Assembly: GCA_008360975.2 (NCBI GenBank)
Contig: CM039182.1
Coordinates: forward strand, 85,033,405 to 85,097,404
DNA from: Lichenostomus cassidix
Taxonomy: Eukaryota; Chordata; Aves; Passeriformes; Meliphagidae
DNA length: 64,000 nucleotides
Direction of reading: 5' to 3'
Made by a program: the position numbers and the translations under genes. Within the stretch, counting starts at the first letter, position 1; each line of letters opens with the position of its first letter. Below, piece after piece: positions 51,136 to 62,418 of the stretch. The notes under the pieces were generated by a model. That model did not search any database. It worked only from the letters and a program-made list of their open reading frames with translations, and was not told the DNA's origin.

Positions 51136-54100
51136 GCTGGGAAGAAAATTAACCTCAGATGAAAGCTAGTAATAATCTTGACTCCTGACTCCTGATGCTC
51201 TCCATGGCAAAAGAGGTTTATTATTCCCTCCCATCCCCTTAAAAGAGGAAATCCAGGCAAAAGCAAAAAGATAAGAAATTGGGTTTTTTGAGACGACACT
51301 GCCACCTATTGTCACTGCTCTGCTTTCTCACTTTTTAATTTAGCGTATTACAGTCTATCAAATGTCTGGTCAAAACCAAAGCTTTCCCCTTCTTCCTCAA
51401 CCAAAAACTGTTTGAATTAACCCCAGCTCTCATCTTCTGCTGAAGATACATCTTCAAAAACAAATCAGAATTTTGTTTCTTGCCTTCATGGCTACAACAA
51501 ACAAAATAGAGAGTAAGCTCATTTCACAGTCCACATACTGCAACTTAGACTATTCTTTATTTTCATTTCGTAACTTCTGTCCTTTCCAATTTTTAGTTTG
51601 TACAGTGAACAAATAACAGTTTCCTCTTGCAATCCAACTCCAGTGTTTTTGCTAATATCCTTGTACATATTCACACACATCTTATGTTCAGATCACAGCT
51701 TTTAGCATAGGCTCAGAAAATACCCAAGGACACCAAATGAGCCCATATACAGCCACTGTCTGTAAAACTGTACATCACTGCACTCCCATAGCAAAGCTGG
51801 CTTCCTTAGCAAAGCTGACAAGACAGGTCATGCAGCCAACACCTCACACATTTCTGCTCTGAAAACATTTGTGCATTAACTGAAATTTATACACCAGTAA
51901 TTCCAAACTGAAGTGAAAGTATTAATATTGATATGCGTAAGAAAAGAATAGCCAAAACCCAGTGAAGGGTCAGGCCCTTAATATCATTTCTGGAACCATT
52001 TCTTGCTTTCTTCAGTTACTTTTGGTGCCTGGGTAACAGTACATGGAACGGCGCTTAGAGATGGTAAAAATAATCAGAATCAGTTTAGACACAAATAGAA
52101 GTATTTCTGTATTAAAAGTGAATTTAGTGTGATTGCTGCCACAATGAGAAGAAACAAGTAGCAAATCCTGGCACTAAGCCAGAATTTTCCTTCTCAAAGG
52201 TAAGATATTCCTTGCCACAATACTAGAAACCTTGCAGAATCATTTTAATCTTTGCAGCATTTTACATGTAGAAAAATTCCTCTAATACACAAATGAAAAA
52301 TTTCAGCATTTGATATCAAAAAAGCTGAGCTCAAAGAACTTGCATATTTTTAAAGGAAAAACAGGAAAACTTACTTGGTTTTCTTTTAAAATTGTGGATC
52401 CTTTAGAGATTCTGTGGAGATGGAGATGCTATGTTTAGCACCAGAAATTGTGCAAGAACAGCAAAAGCAGGCAGAATATATTTGCCTTTTAAGATATTTT
52501 GAAGTACCCCTGGAGAAGGACAGCAGTGATGAGCAGGGCTGTAATCTCTTCCTCGGGGCAGCACAGTCCTTGGTGACCTTCTTCAGGTGATCACATGCTG
52601 TGGTCAGAGCTCACCAGATGCTTCAGGTTTATTTGGAGGGGGAAGGCCTGGGTGCTTCTGCCTTTTGTTACTCTTCTAGAATTAAGATTATTTGATTTAA
52701 TTTTTCCCTGACCCATTCTTGGTTGCTTACAATCAAGGTGATGATTACTCTGGCTGATCCAGCACCATCTTTTCCTTAAAGGGGCTGAAAGTATCTCATC
52801 TCTCACCTTCATTTCTTTAGGAGAACACAAGACTGTTATCCTTGCCCTCCCATTAAAAAACAAGCCCTCTTTGGTTTATACTCGTCAATTCTTTCAGAAG
52901 AATATTAACAATTTTCTTCACAGCAAATTTGCTGGAAGTATTATCAGAAGAGCAGTTTTGAAGGGTGCCATCATTTCTGGCAAGTCGTTTTTCTAATATG
53001 TTTTAAGTAAAAAAAGTTCAGAGCCAAAGGAAGTTCTTCACAAGAGGGGATCATTTAAGCATGAAAACTCATCTGAAAAATAATTACTTCAAGTTTAGTC
53101 AGTCCTATATATTCACCAGAAGCTGTTAAATCCTCCAAGTTAACAAAATAATATATAAACAAATAAATCAGGTGGGAGAGGGAGCAATAAAAATGGAAGT
53201 ATTTTAACAAAGACCCAATAGCAAAGTGTGGTAAGGAGCTGTTTCTGCACAATCAAATATAATGATATTATAATATGGGATCTGGGGAACTTTTTCCTCA
53301 GGTTTTGTAAGCATTAGTTGCTTTAACTGTACTCTAAAGGAGAATACATCAGATCAACAAGATATACAGCACGATGCTGCTCTGTGTATACACATTCTTT
53401 GGCGGGGAAAATAATTTGGCTTTCAGTTTTAGCTTTTTCTGGATGACTTCTTTCAAGAGAAAAAGATATTGCAATTTAGAAAACTCTTGTGGCAGATTTG
53501 AGGCTGAATCTTGGTGGTTATAGGCAACATTTATTGCATGGAGAAAAAGCACTTGGTACAAGCAGAATGCACCATATGGTAAAATTGTAAAGTCTCTATA
53601 AACATGAGCCCTTTGGGGCCCTTTTTCTTTATTATAATCACTTCTGTTTATTTCTTCTCCTATAATTCTGAATTCACACCCTTTGAGATGGCTGAGCTAT
53701 CAAGGCTAGCAAGCAAATTCACAGCCCTGGCAAATAAACAGGATTGTGTGGGATGGAAGAACTCAGGGCTGTGAAGGCATCAGGTGACTGGATCTAGAAT
53801 GACTGCATGGTCTGTGCCCATCACTGAACACCACCTGGAGCAAGCACAGTCAAGGACACAGTCACTTCTCTGTACCTAGAAATAACTAAAACAGCAAGGA
53901 TTTTCATCATATTTTTCTCTTAACCTTTCTTTGGTGGTTTTTGTCTCTTTTTGTATTGTCTGTTCAAGATTTCTACAATTCCCTCCCATACATAACAACC
54001 TACTTTTCCTAATTATTCCTTCCATTTACCTTCTTGTCTCTAGCTTTTTGTACCATGAGATCAAATTCCCCTGCTGTCCTCCTATTGAGTGTAAATCCAA

Positions 54101-56496
54101 CAATCTATGTAACTACATATCCATATCTCCAAGTACATCTATTATTTTCTAAACAGGGTAACTAGTATTAAGCACAATTTCATGTTATTAACTGGGCAGG
54201 GGTTATTTTTTGTGGAGCATTGACCCCCAGGATCTCATTTCCTAATCTTTTCTCCATCCCACCAGGATGATGGGAGCTGGCAATAGTACATGCATAATCT
54301 GTGCTACAGATAACATGGAGGAATGATATGCTGACTCTTATTGCCTTTATCTCTGTCTTAGGAGTTTTTAATCTCAGAACTCGGGTAGCCCCATGAAAAC
54401 CTGAGCGAAAATAAATTGCCTCTGGTGAATCATATCATCACCAGCATTTCCACATACAGGCTCTGGAAAGTAATGCTATTTTAATACTAAATAATGCCCT
54501 CTTGTGGAGATTCTAAAACTAGATTTTCTTATTTTAAGACTTAGTCAAAATCAGCTGTTCTCAGAGGAATGCTTTTTTTTTCCCTAGAGACCCAATCAAA
54601 ATTCCCTGCAGCAGCCCTGCCTGGCTTTCTCTCACCTGGAGTTCTCACACTCTAGGGAACAGCTTGTACCTCAGGTAGTGTAAAAGGGAAGAGATGGAGA
54701 CACCACTGCTCATGAGTTGTGGGTTTGGGAATAAAGGCATAAAGGTCAATTATTCCCCATCTGTGGTGCATGGACCTAAGTGGCTTAAGTAACCCAAGCC
54801 TGTCTTGCCAGTCATTAAACTGTGCATGTGAAAAAAACCCAAAAACCAAAAAAACAGAAAAGTCTGCTGGTACTGTAGCCTACTGCAGACTCATCGCCTT
54901 CCCACCAAGAAAACTGGAATTTGGGACAAGTGTACAAATCACACTGCAGTCAGAGATAAGGGAAATGTCCTTATCACAAATTTAAGATTTTCACTCTAAG
55001 ATCCTATAGGACAAAGGGGTCACCCCTTCTTTTCCACCAGCAGTGTAAGAGACAGAGCTATAACACTACTACAAATTATTTACATTTGAGTATTTTATCT
55101 TAGATTTTCAAACTTTGCAGTTTCAGGTTGCTTGAATATTACCCAACATAATGCAAGAATGCATATATACAAAAAAATCAACATTATGCTAAAATTGAAA
55201 GTACAGGAAGAGAAAATTAGTGTTTCAATCTTTCACTGCAATTCTACCTTTACTGCATAGTGGGAATTTTCACATTTGAAAACCACTAATAAGGGAACAG
55301 AAATGCAAGATGCTAAACTTTGTATTTGCTGAATATTTTGTATTCACTAAAAATCCACTCTTATGGTTTCAAAGCTTTTTTTTCAGAATGAGTGACAGAA
55401 AGTTATTGTTGTACTCTTTTCTTTGAGAAATATGACATCACCTCTTCAGATCCTTCATTAAGAACCTAAAAGGCTTCGTTCTGTCCTTTAGGTAATTGAA
55501 CTTGTAAAATGTATTTCTGCTCTTGAAAGCCATGTTAACCATAACTGGCCTATTTTGATTAAATTGGCTGTGTCTAATAAAGTTAAGAAATAGAGGACAT
55601 TTTTAGAAACAATCCATATGTCAGAAGTTGATTATACTTCCATTTTAGTTTTCCATTAGAGTTTTCAACTTTTTTTGCTCAATTTGGAAAAGTAAATTCC
55701 TAATCAAAAGAACACTGATGTCTTCAGTGCCCTCCTGACTTATTCACAACACCTAGCTCCCAAGGTGATGACTTGGGTGACTCAATGACTCTGTTTTTCT
55801 CAGCTTAGATTTTCAGGGTTTTTCTGTCAACCCCAGCAGCCAGCAGAAATATTGGCAAGGAAGGGAAGGGGGGTAGTACTGTTTTTTTTAAAAAAAAATC
55901 CTGCAAAGGGTATTTCATAAAAATGGAAACTTGAACAAAGTGTCACTCGAGCTAGCAGATTACAAGAAGTATTTTTACAAACATCATTCAACCTAAAAGC
56001 TGCAATTTTTCTCTGAAATTGAGTATTTCTGAGTGTTTTTGCATCATACCCTGCTTTTCCATTTTTTTCCTTTGAATACAGCAGTGAAGTTGTTTTGCTG
56101 AAAAAACAATTTTTTTATTCCATCCAGCCCTAAAAATACAGGCCAATTCCTTTGTCCTTGTACCTTGACAATAAAATTACCACTGGCTTTAAACAACATT
56201 ATCACAAACTCAGGTTGGTGGTAACTAAAACAAAAATTCTTAGAGGAATTCCCAAGGCTGCCAGAGTTTTTCAGGGTTAGCATGGAAGTTTCCTTGTACT
56301 GTTCTGTGTAAATCCTTAGAAATACGCTGTCAGCATCTGGGAACCCTGGCTCCAGTCCAGTGCACACATACTACATAAGTGCCTTTTCTTGCTTTCTTTT
56401 TCACATTCAAAGTCAGAGATGCGATGGTTACAAGGCACCAGTGAAAAAATGCCAAAGTTGCCACCACCATCTGCCTTTTTTTCTTTTCCTTTGCAG

Positions 56497-56610
56497 ATTT
56501 CTTGTACTCCTGAGTTCTTTAAAGATCACCTTCCATCTGTAGATTACTTTAATGACTGTATGCACTACTCTGTTGAAGTGCAAAATATGTTTGAGATGTT
56601 TCCAAATTAA
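56497..56610 (+). CDS. Weak candidate terminal coding exon (37 codons plus stop)
   Basis: A strong splice-acceptor-like signal precedes it: a pyrimidine tract of about 25 bases ending TTTGCAG at 56490-56496. From 56497 the frame reads ISCTPEFFKDHLPSVDYFND onward and ends in EMFPN and a TAA at 56608-56610. A canonical AATAAA lies at 56909-56914, consistent with a short 3' untranslated region. Against it: a 37-codon open stretch is easily met by chance, the same frame is also open upstream of the acceptor, I do not recognise the peptide, and no preceding exon is visible in the window. Treat it as a lead only. Confidence 0.2.
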   Translation: MSCTPEFFKDHLPSVDYFNDCMHYSVEVQNMFEMFPN

Positions 56611-58798
56611 TTTGTAAATATTTTTAAAGCAAGCTTTAAAGCTTGTATCTGTAATAGGCCGCAATTTCCTCAGATTTCAAGTGTATGGAAATCTGGGATG
56701 GTAGTTTGTCCACATACAGAGACAAAGAAGTATGAAATCTGTTTAAAACCTTGAATCCCATCTAACTACTTAGGAATTAAGGAGTTTCCACCCATTCAGT
56801 GATGAATACTCACAGTATATTTTTTAATGCATTTCTTAAATTAATAGTAATCAAAGTGTAAGTTTCCAAGTCTTAAGGAATCTTAAAAGACTATTAAGGA
56901 CTTATTGAAATAAATGTAATTGCAATATATATTTGACATTTATTATGTCTTTTCACATATATTTCTGGATATATCCAGCCTAAAAGTTAACAATGTATTT
57001 TCTTTCTAAATGATGTATTGACTTAATCAATGCATTTTTATTAGTCATTAATTTTCCTATGTCCTCTTAAAGACAAAGAAGAGTCACCTTGATTTTTTTT
57101 TACATGTTCTATACTTTCAGTCCTGTGAATTTGTCTCTTACATTACTTAAATAATAATATTACATTCACTTCACTTATGGCTTTGGCTTTATTTACCTCA
57201 TTCTCCGCTTCAAACTTAGTGCTGCAGGTGGCACCCTACACCTAGTAAAGAATTCAGTCACTTCCAGCACAGTAAGGCCTTGCTGGTTCCCTTTCCTTTA
57301 ACAGTAGCTGCATAAAGCCTGTGTTTGATCCATTAAGCAGAAAATAATGATCCTTATCTAAAAAAGAACTTATCAGAGCCATCTTGCATGCACTGCTACT
57401 CTGTGCACTTTACTGATCTGAAGTAACATGGATGAAAATCAGCCCTTGGTGTTGTACACCTGTTTTCTCTAGGTTAAGAAAGCTGTAGCTTCCATACCTA
57501 GGACTTTAACTTTGAGGGCACCTAATTCTTCATGTATATCCAGTTCATTAAAATATTTTTTCATATGTTTGGAAGGCAGAGGCACAAGCAGTTTGAATAA
57601 GGAGGCTGCTTGGTAGGTCTCTTGGGCAGACAGACTATTTGCATCTCACAACAGTTACCCGAGGATGCAATAGTTTCCCATTACCCCCTTTGCCATGTCT
57701 TCCCATGTTTGCTGAGCTCCAGAAGGAGTCTATGCTTCCTTTCTTTTCTTTCTATTTTGTGTCTGTTTTAGCTATTATATTGTAATCACTTCAGTGGCGA
57801 CACTCTCATACATACCTGGAAAGAGCCTTTTATCTGTGGGACCCCATTTCCCACTGATATCTTGGCATTATTATGAAAGTTAGCATGAAAAGCTTATCAA
57901 TAACAACAACATTGGGAAAGAAGATGTTTCCATAGCTTTGCTTTTTTGCTGTTCTGAAAGATTAATATTTGATTCATAATGGAGTCCATCTGAAGCTCTA
58001 AGTTACCATTCTATAGGTAAAATGAAATCTGAGAAAATCAAAATCAAGATAAAAGAGACATCAATCACATAACCTATTATTCAGAATACGCCGGATTTTA
58101 AAAAGTCTCATAGAAAATTAGCAGTAAGTATATTTATTTGGATACAAGGCCTCCAGGAAGCACAGCCACCTGATGGCACAAACTCAGATGCTGAATAAGA
58201 ACATTGGTTGGGAATTAAGAGGTTTGTAAGCTATACCCAAAGGCATAAACTCCCTTTTCTCTTTCTGAAAAAGGCATGTTTCAATGAAATACAGCTATAA
58301 AGCTAACAATGCCTAACAGCAAATATGTTCTAGGGAAAGGATGTGAAGGCTTTTGCAGCTAATAATTTTATATGATGAAAACATTATCAAAGATCTAACC
58401 TGATTTGGACAGTACTAAAAAAAATGCAAGAAAGCTGATCTCTATGAATTTACAGAAAGAGCAATGGGCTCAAAAGTGGCAGTGGGGAAGAATTTCCCAG
58501 ATTTAACATACAGTCTTCTGCATGACGCTTTAAATAATAGCATCAGGTAACACTTTTCAGTTGATTTTCAGAAAAACTAAAAGCCATCATTATCATTTAG
58601 CTTTCCTTCATACCTATTATTTTACTCTGGGGAAGCCCAGAATCTTACCAGTGCCCCAAAGATCCTAATAAGCAATAATTGTCCCATCATTAAGGACTGA
58701 TAAGACTCAAGCCAAAGACAGATACTGAAAGAAACTCATGAGTCTTCTCCAAGTATAAACTTCCCTGTCCCCATTGCACCATCCCCAAACTATGCTCC
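56611..58798. other. AT-rich DNA, possible 3' UTR then unique sequence
   Basis: If the exon at 56497 is real, 56611 to about 56935 would be its 3' untranslated region with AATAAA at 56909. Otherwise this is unremarkable AT-rich DNA. A 16-bp perfect palindrome lies at 56630-56645. No other feature is seen up to the CR1 fragment. Confidence 0.45.
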
Positions 58799-58913
58799 CC
58801 CTTAGAGATATTCAAAAGCCATCTGGACATGGACCTGTGCTCCCAAGCAAAGGGGTTTGACAAGATGACTGCCAAAAGCCCCTTTCAATCTCAGCTGTTC
58901 TGTGTGTTTGTGA
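58799..58913 (+). mobile_element. CR1 LINE 3'-end fragment, sense orientation
   Basis: The + strand reads AGAGATATTCAAAAGCCATC, then TGGACATGGACCTG, GGGGTTTGACAAGATGACTG, CCCTTTCAATCTCAGCTGTT and CTGTGTGTTTGTGA. This is the sense 3' end of CR1 with its terminal short-repeat tail. Upstream sequence (about 58700-58798) may belong to the same insertion but is too decayed to call. It has no coding capacity. Confidence 0.8.
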
Positions 58914-59842
58914 AACCAGCAGGCAGGCAGACTGATCCCTACCCCATTTCTGCTTCAATTACAAAGAGAGTGAATTAAATCCTGTAACAATCCTGTAGTC
59001 TCTAGCATCACACGAGCTTTCTCCAAGATGGCTGGATTATCTCCCCTCAACAGTCAGAGTTTTGCCTGTGACAATAATATCCACATACCCACACCACAAG
59101 CTCCATCCTTTGTTCATTTCAGTTTCTATGACCAAAATATTTCAGCCCCTTCCCACTTTCCTGTAGCCTGCTTGTCCAATTTCACCAGGCCCATCTCCTC
59201 ATACACAAGGCCTGAAGAATTTGTGAGGGCCAGCAGGAACACATTTCCAGACATTTGCTAGCAAAGGTAGCCAGGTTTAGCTTTCTAGAAAACACATCTG
59301 CCAAACCAGTCCATTTTTATATGGAGTCTTTTCCCACTGCTGATCACATCAACTGAGTAACAAACATCCTTGAGCACCCACAGTTCTTGCAAATCTATCT
59401 AGATTTTCCATGTTTCCCTGCTAAAGCCACATCACCCAGACCTTTTCTATCAGCTCACACACCCCAAAATCTTGGGTATGAGCAGCCAGAGCACGAAATG
59501 CAAGAGGGTTTTTTACTTTAACTTATTTCAGCAGTCAGCAGCAGGGCTGAAGATTTGACCAGTACCTCCTTTGACAGCAAGCCTTCTTTCAGCTCCTGGT
59601 CCTTCCAAATTGCTGCTGGTTTTCCTGAGCTGGTCTTGGACCTGACTTTTTATTTCACCTACTTGTGCTCAGTGGGGTCCTGATGAAACCTGTAGCTCTC
59701 CTGTTCTCTGACTGCCCCTGCTCAAGGGCTGTATTTTGTAGGTGAAACTCTTGTCTGTGCTGTGGTCATCCTCAGTTCCCAGCTTGTTCTTCCTTGTGGA
59801 GTGCCCTTGCTCTTACTGCTGGTTGATGCAGCCCACTGTATA
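58914..59842. other. Unique DNA between two CR1 ends, no gene seen
   Basis: About 930 bp with a 77-codon plus frame (59028-59261) of chance length. It separates two CR1 3' ends that face each other (plus then minus), which is most simply two independent insertions. Confidence 0.55.
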
Positions 59843-60190
59843 TCACAGTATCCCAGAATAGTTTAGGTTGGAAGGAACCTTAAAGATCATCATCCCAAAC
59901 CCCCTGCCATGGGCAGGAGCACCTTCTACTTGACCAGGTTGCTCCAAGCCCCATCCAGCCTGGCCTTGAACACTTCTAGGGATGAGGCATCCAGAACTTC
60001 TCTGGGCAACATGTGCTTGTGCCCCACAACCATCTAAATAAAGAATTTATTCCTAACATATAATTTAAACCTTGTTTCTTTCAGTTTAAAACCTTTCTCC
60101 CTTGTCCTTTCACTATCTGCCCGTTTACAAAGTCCCTCTCCCTTTTTTTATGAGTTCTCTTTAAGTACTGGAAGGCTGCTGTCATCCCTT
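59843..60190 (-). mobile_element. CR1 LINE 3'-end fragment, minus orientation
   Basis: The + strand begins TCACAGTATCCCAGAATAG, then GTTTAGGTTGGAAGGAACCT and TAAAGATCATC. It continues through CCAGCCTGGCCTTGAACACT, TTCCTAACATA, CTTGTCCTTTCACTA and TTAAGTACTGGAAGGCTGCT. This is a 5'-truncated CR1 covering about 350 bp of the 3' untranslated end, and it is the best preserved CR1 tail in the window. Similarity stops near 60190. Confidence 0.92.
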
Positions 60191-61556
60191 TTTTCACACA
60201 TCTGACTTACATGTGGGATTGTGAGTACAGGGATTTTCTGAGACAGTTTGCCTCATGTCCAGGACAGAGACAGAAAGCAATTATGCAAGCTGGCATCACA
60301 GACAGGATCTTCCATGTTTGAGTTAGTACATGGTAGGTCAACCTAGATGTGAGGCAAGTTTCTGATAGCCTCTTCTCCCAAACTCATCATGACATGTACT
60401 CTAAGCATGAGGCTCATGGTCAGCTCCCATCCTACAGGCATTGTGTGGGATGGTAGCAGGAGGTACTGCTCCCTTTCACTGGGGATGCTGAGAGAATTCT
60501 TCAAGCCCTGTGCTCCCAGGGACTTTCTGAAAGGCCCACTCCCCAGATAGTGGCATAATGTTAACCACCCCTCCTCTGTGAGACTCTGGGATTTACAACA
60601 ATGTGAAAAAGCCAAAGGCCAGACATCTGCTACTGCTTTTTCACACAACACAAGGAAGCTAGGAGGTTTGCCTGTGGAAAGGCAGGGGATAGAATGTTAG
60701 GTGCAAACGGCAAATACCATGAGATATCCCACTTGGCTGGCAGCAGGGCTGTGGGAGGCTGCAACTAAGACCATAAATGTGCTGTGCATGGGGCAGGAAC
60801 TGGCTTATCATTTGATCATAACACTTATTTCTGGAAGATGTCAGTCAAAGAAAATATTACAATGTTTTTTTTTATATTACTGTAATTGGAAAAGGTTGAG
60901 ATGTGGAGCTGCTTGCTCCCACCCATGAAGAACAAAGATTTAAAAAGACAAAGCGGGGAGACTTAGACAGGAAAAGCATAAGAATGTAAAAACTGAGCTT
61001 ACATCAATGCTTTAAAGTATGGAAAAAGGTAGTAAAGCAAATACTAGTTTTCTTCATTACATTCCTGGTGGTTTATGACTGTTAAGCTTAAGTTAATTAA
61101 CATACCTAAGCAAAGATGTAATGTAAATGCATTGTTAGAAGTTTAAGTAACACATAGAAATTACAAACAAGAAAGTTGCTAGTTTTTGTAGCTAAGTTTA
61201 TTTTACCCAAAACATTTACATATTTATTACAACCTTATACTCTGAGATCAGTGAATTCTCACATGTCTACAGAGCAGCTCCAAGTGTCATGAGAGAATTA
61301 ATTTTCTGTCAGTGCCAATCTGAAGCACCAAATTTATTAGGTAATGTTAGAGCCAGCATTTTTAGTACCCTCTACCCCACAGTAATTAATTGCAATGCTA
61401 ACTTGACCTAATAGCACAATTGCAAATGCTAGTCTGGATATTCCACACATTTTTTCTTTCAGGATTCAAATACTTGTGGTTTTTCTTCTGAATGTTCTGG
61501 AACAAACATTTGTGGCATGTCTAGACCAGCACTTCATGTTGAATTCAGTTAACTCA

Positions 61557-61579
61557 AGTTAATTAGTAATCAATTAACT
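61557..61579. repeat. 8-bp inverted repeat of AGTTAATT
   Basis: AGTTAATT, seven bases, then AATTAACT. It lies in a stretch dense in TTAATTA, AATTAA and TTAACT motifs, which are typical homeodomain recognition cores. The repeat is exact; any binding role is conjecture. Confidence 0.8.
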
Positions 61580-62388
61580 GGAGGTAAAATAGGACCAAAA
61601 CCTCTATTCTGAGGATATTGCAATCCATCAGACAAGTCCTGCAGCCTGGTGCTGCGTGATCTTCATCATTTCTATTTAAGTGTAAGGTCCATTGAAAAAA
61701 TATTTACATATGAAAGTTGGTAGCTAAGAAGTTATTTGCATAGCAGTCCAGCAGCCATCTGTGAGTGCTAAGTGTCTCCAAGGAGTAACTTTCTCCAGCT
61801 ATAATGATCTTCAGGGTACAAAACTAGAGCATGGTGGAGATGTACATGGGGCACAGCTGTATGGGAGGATACGGTATAGGAGACAGTGCTTGATGCCCAC
61901 GGTGATGTTTGGTGTCCTGGCTGGAGGCTGTGCTTCCCCGGCTGCGTGGTGTGGGAGCATCCAGTGTGCTCGGCAGGCACAGGGGGAACATCACCCACTG
62001 TCAGGTGGCTGCTGTTGGGGGCAGCTAGCCATAAACAAGGTTCAAAGATCTCACTGGAAATAGATCTCAGTAGTTGTGCTGCCAGTCTTTGTTTAATCAG
62101 GACCAGCTGAAAGTGTTCTTCAGAACTCTGACCAAGACCCCCAGCAGAGCAGCACATCCATTACTGTAACTGCACTGTTTTTTCCTTTCATAACACTGTA
62201 TTCTTTTCTGGTGTTTTGTCACATGCTCTTCGGTGGGTCCTGTGGCATTCAGGACAGAAAAACAGTATTATTTTTCAATTGAGAAATGACTGCACTGCAG
62301 TGGTATTTTTGTTTGTTCTTACCAAGTGTGTTTCGGCACCAGATTCTTGTTTTCTCTCTTCCTCTGAAAATGAGGTGAGCTAATCCTA

Positions 62389-62418
62389 TCGACAAGATCT
62401 GCCTGATGATCTTGTCGA
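62389..62418. repeat. Perfect 11-bp hairpin (inverted repeat), 8-base loop
   Basis: TCGACAAGATC, loop TGCCTGAT, then GATCTTGTCGA. All 11 pairs match, including two CpG dinucleotides in otherwise CpG-poor DNA. There is no T-run after it and no bacterial context, so it is not a terminator. No function known. Confidence 0.85.

Larger units (their letters stand above)
32556..56490. other. Unique DNA, no gene seen
   Basis: About 24 kb without an exon, RNA gene or transposon that I can recognise. Homopolymer and simple repeats are at 33538-33562 (A25), 35831-35850 (GTTTTT), 37326-37340 (T15), 38333-38343 (C run), 46246-46256 (G11) and 51119-51135 (A17). The 43.1-43.9 kb part is slightly GC-richer, with overlapping chance frames on both strands. 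A 121-codon plus frame at 34077-34442 has no known domain. Confidence 0.6.
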
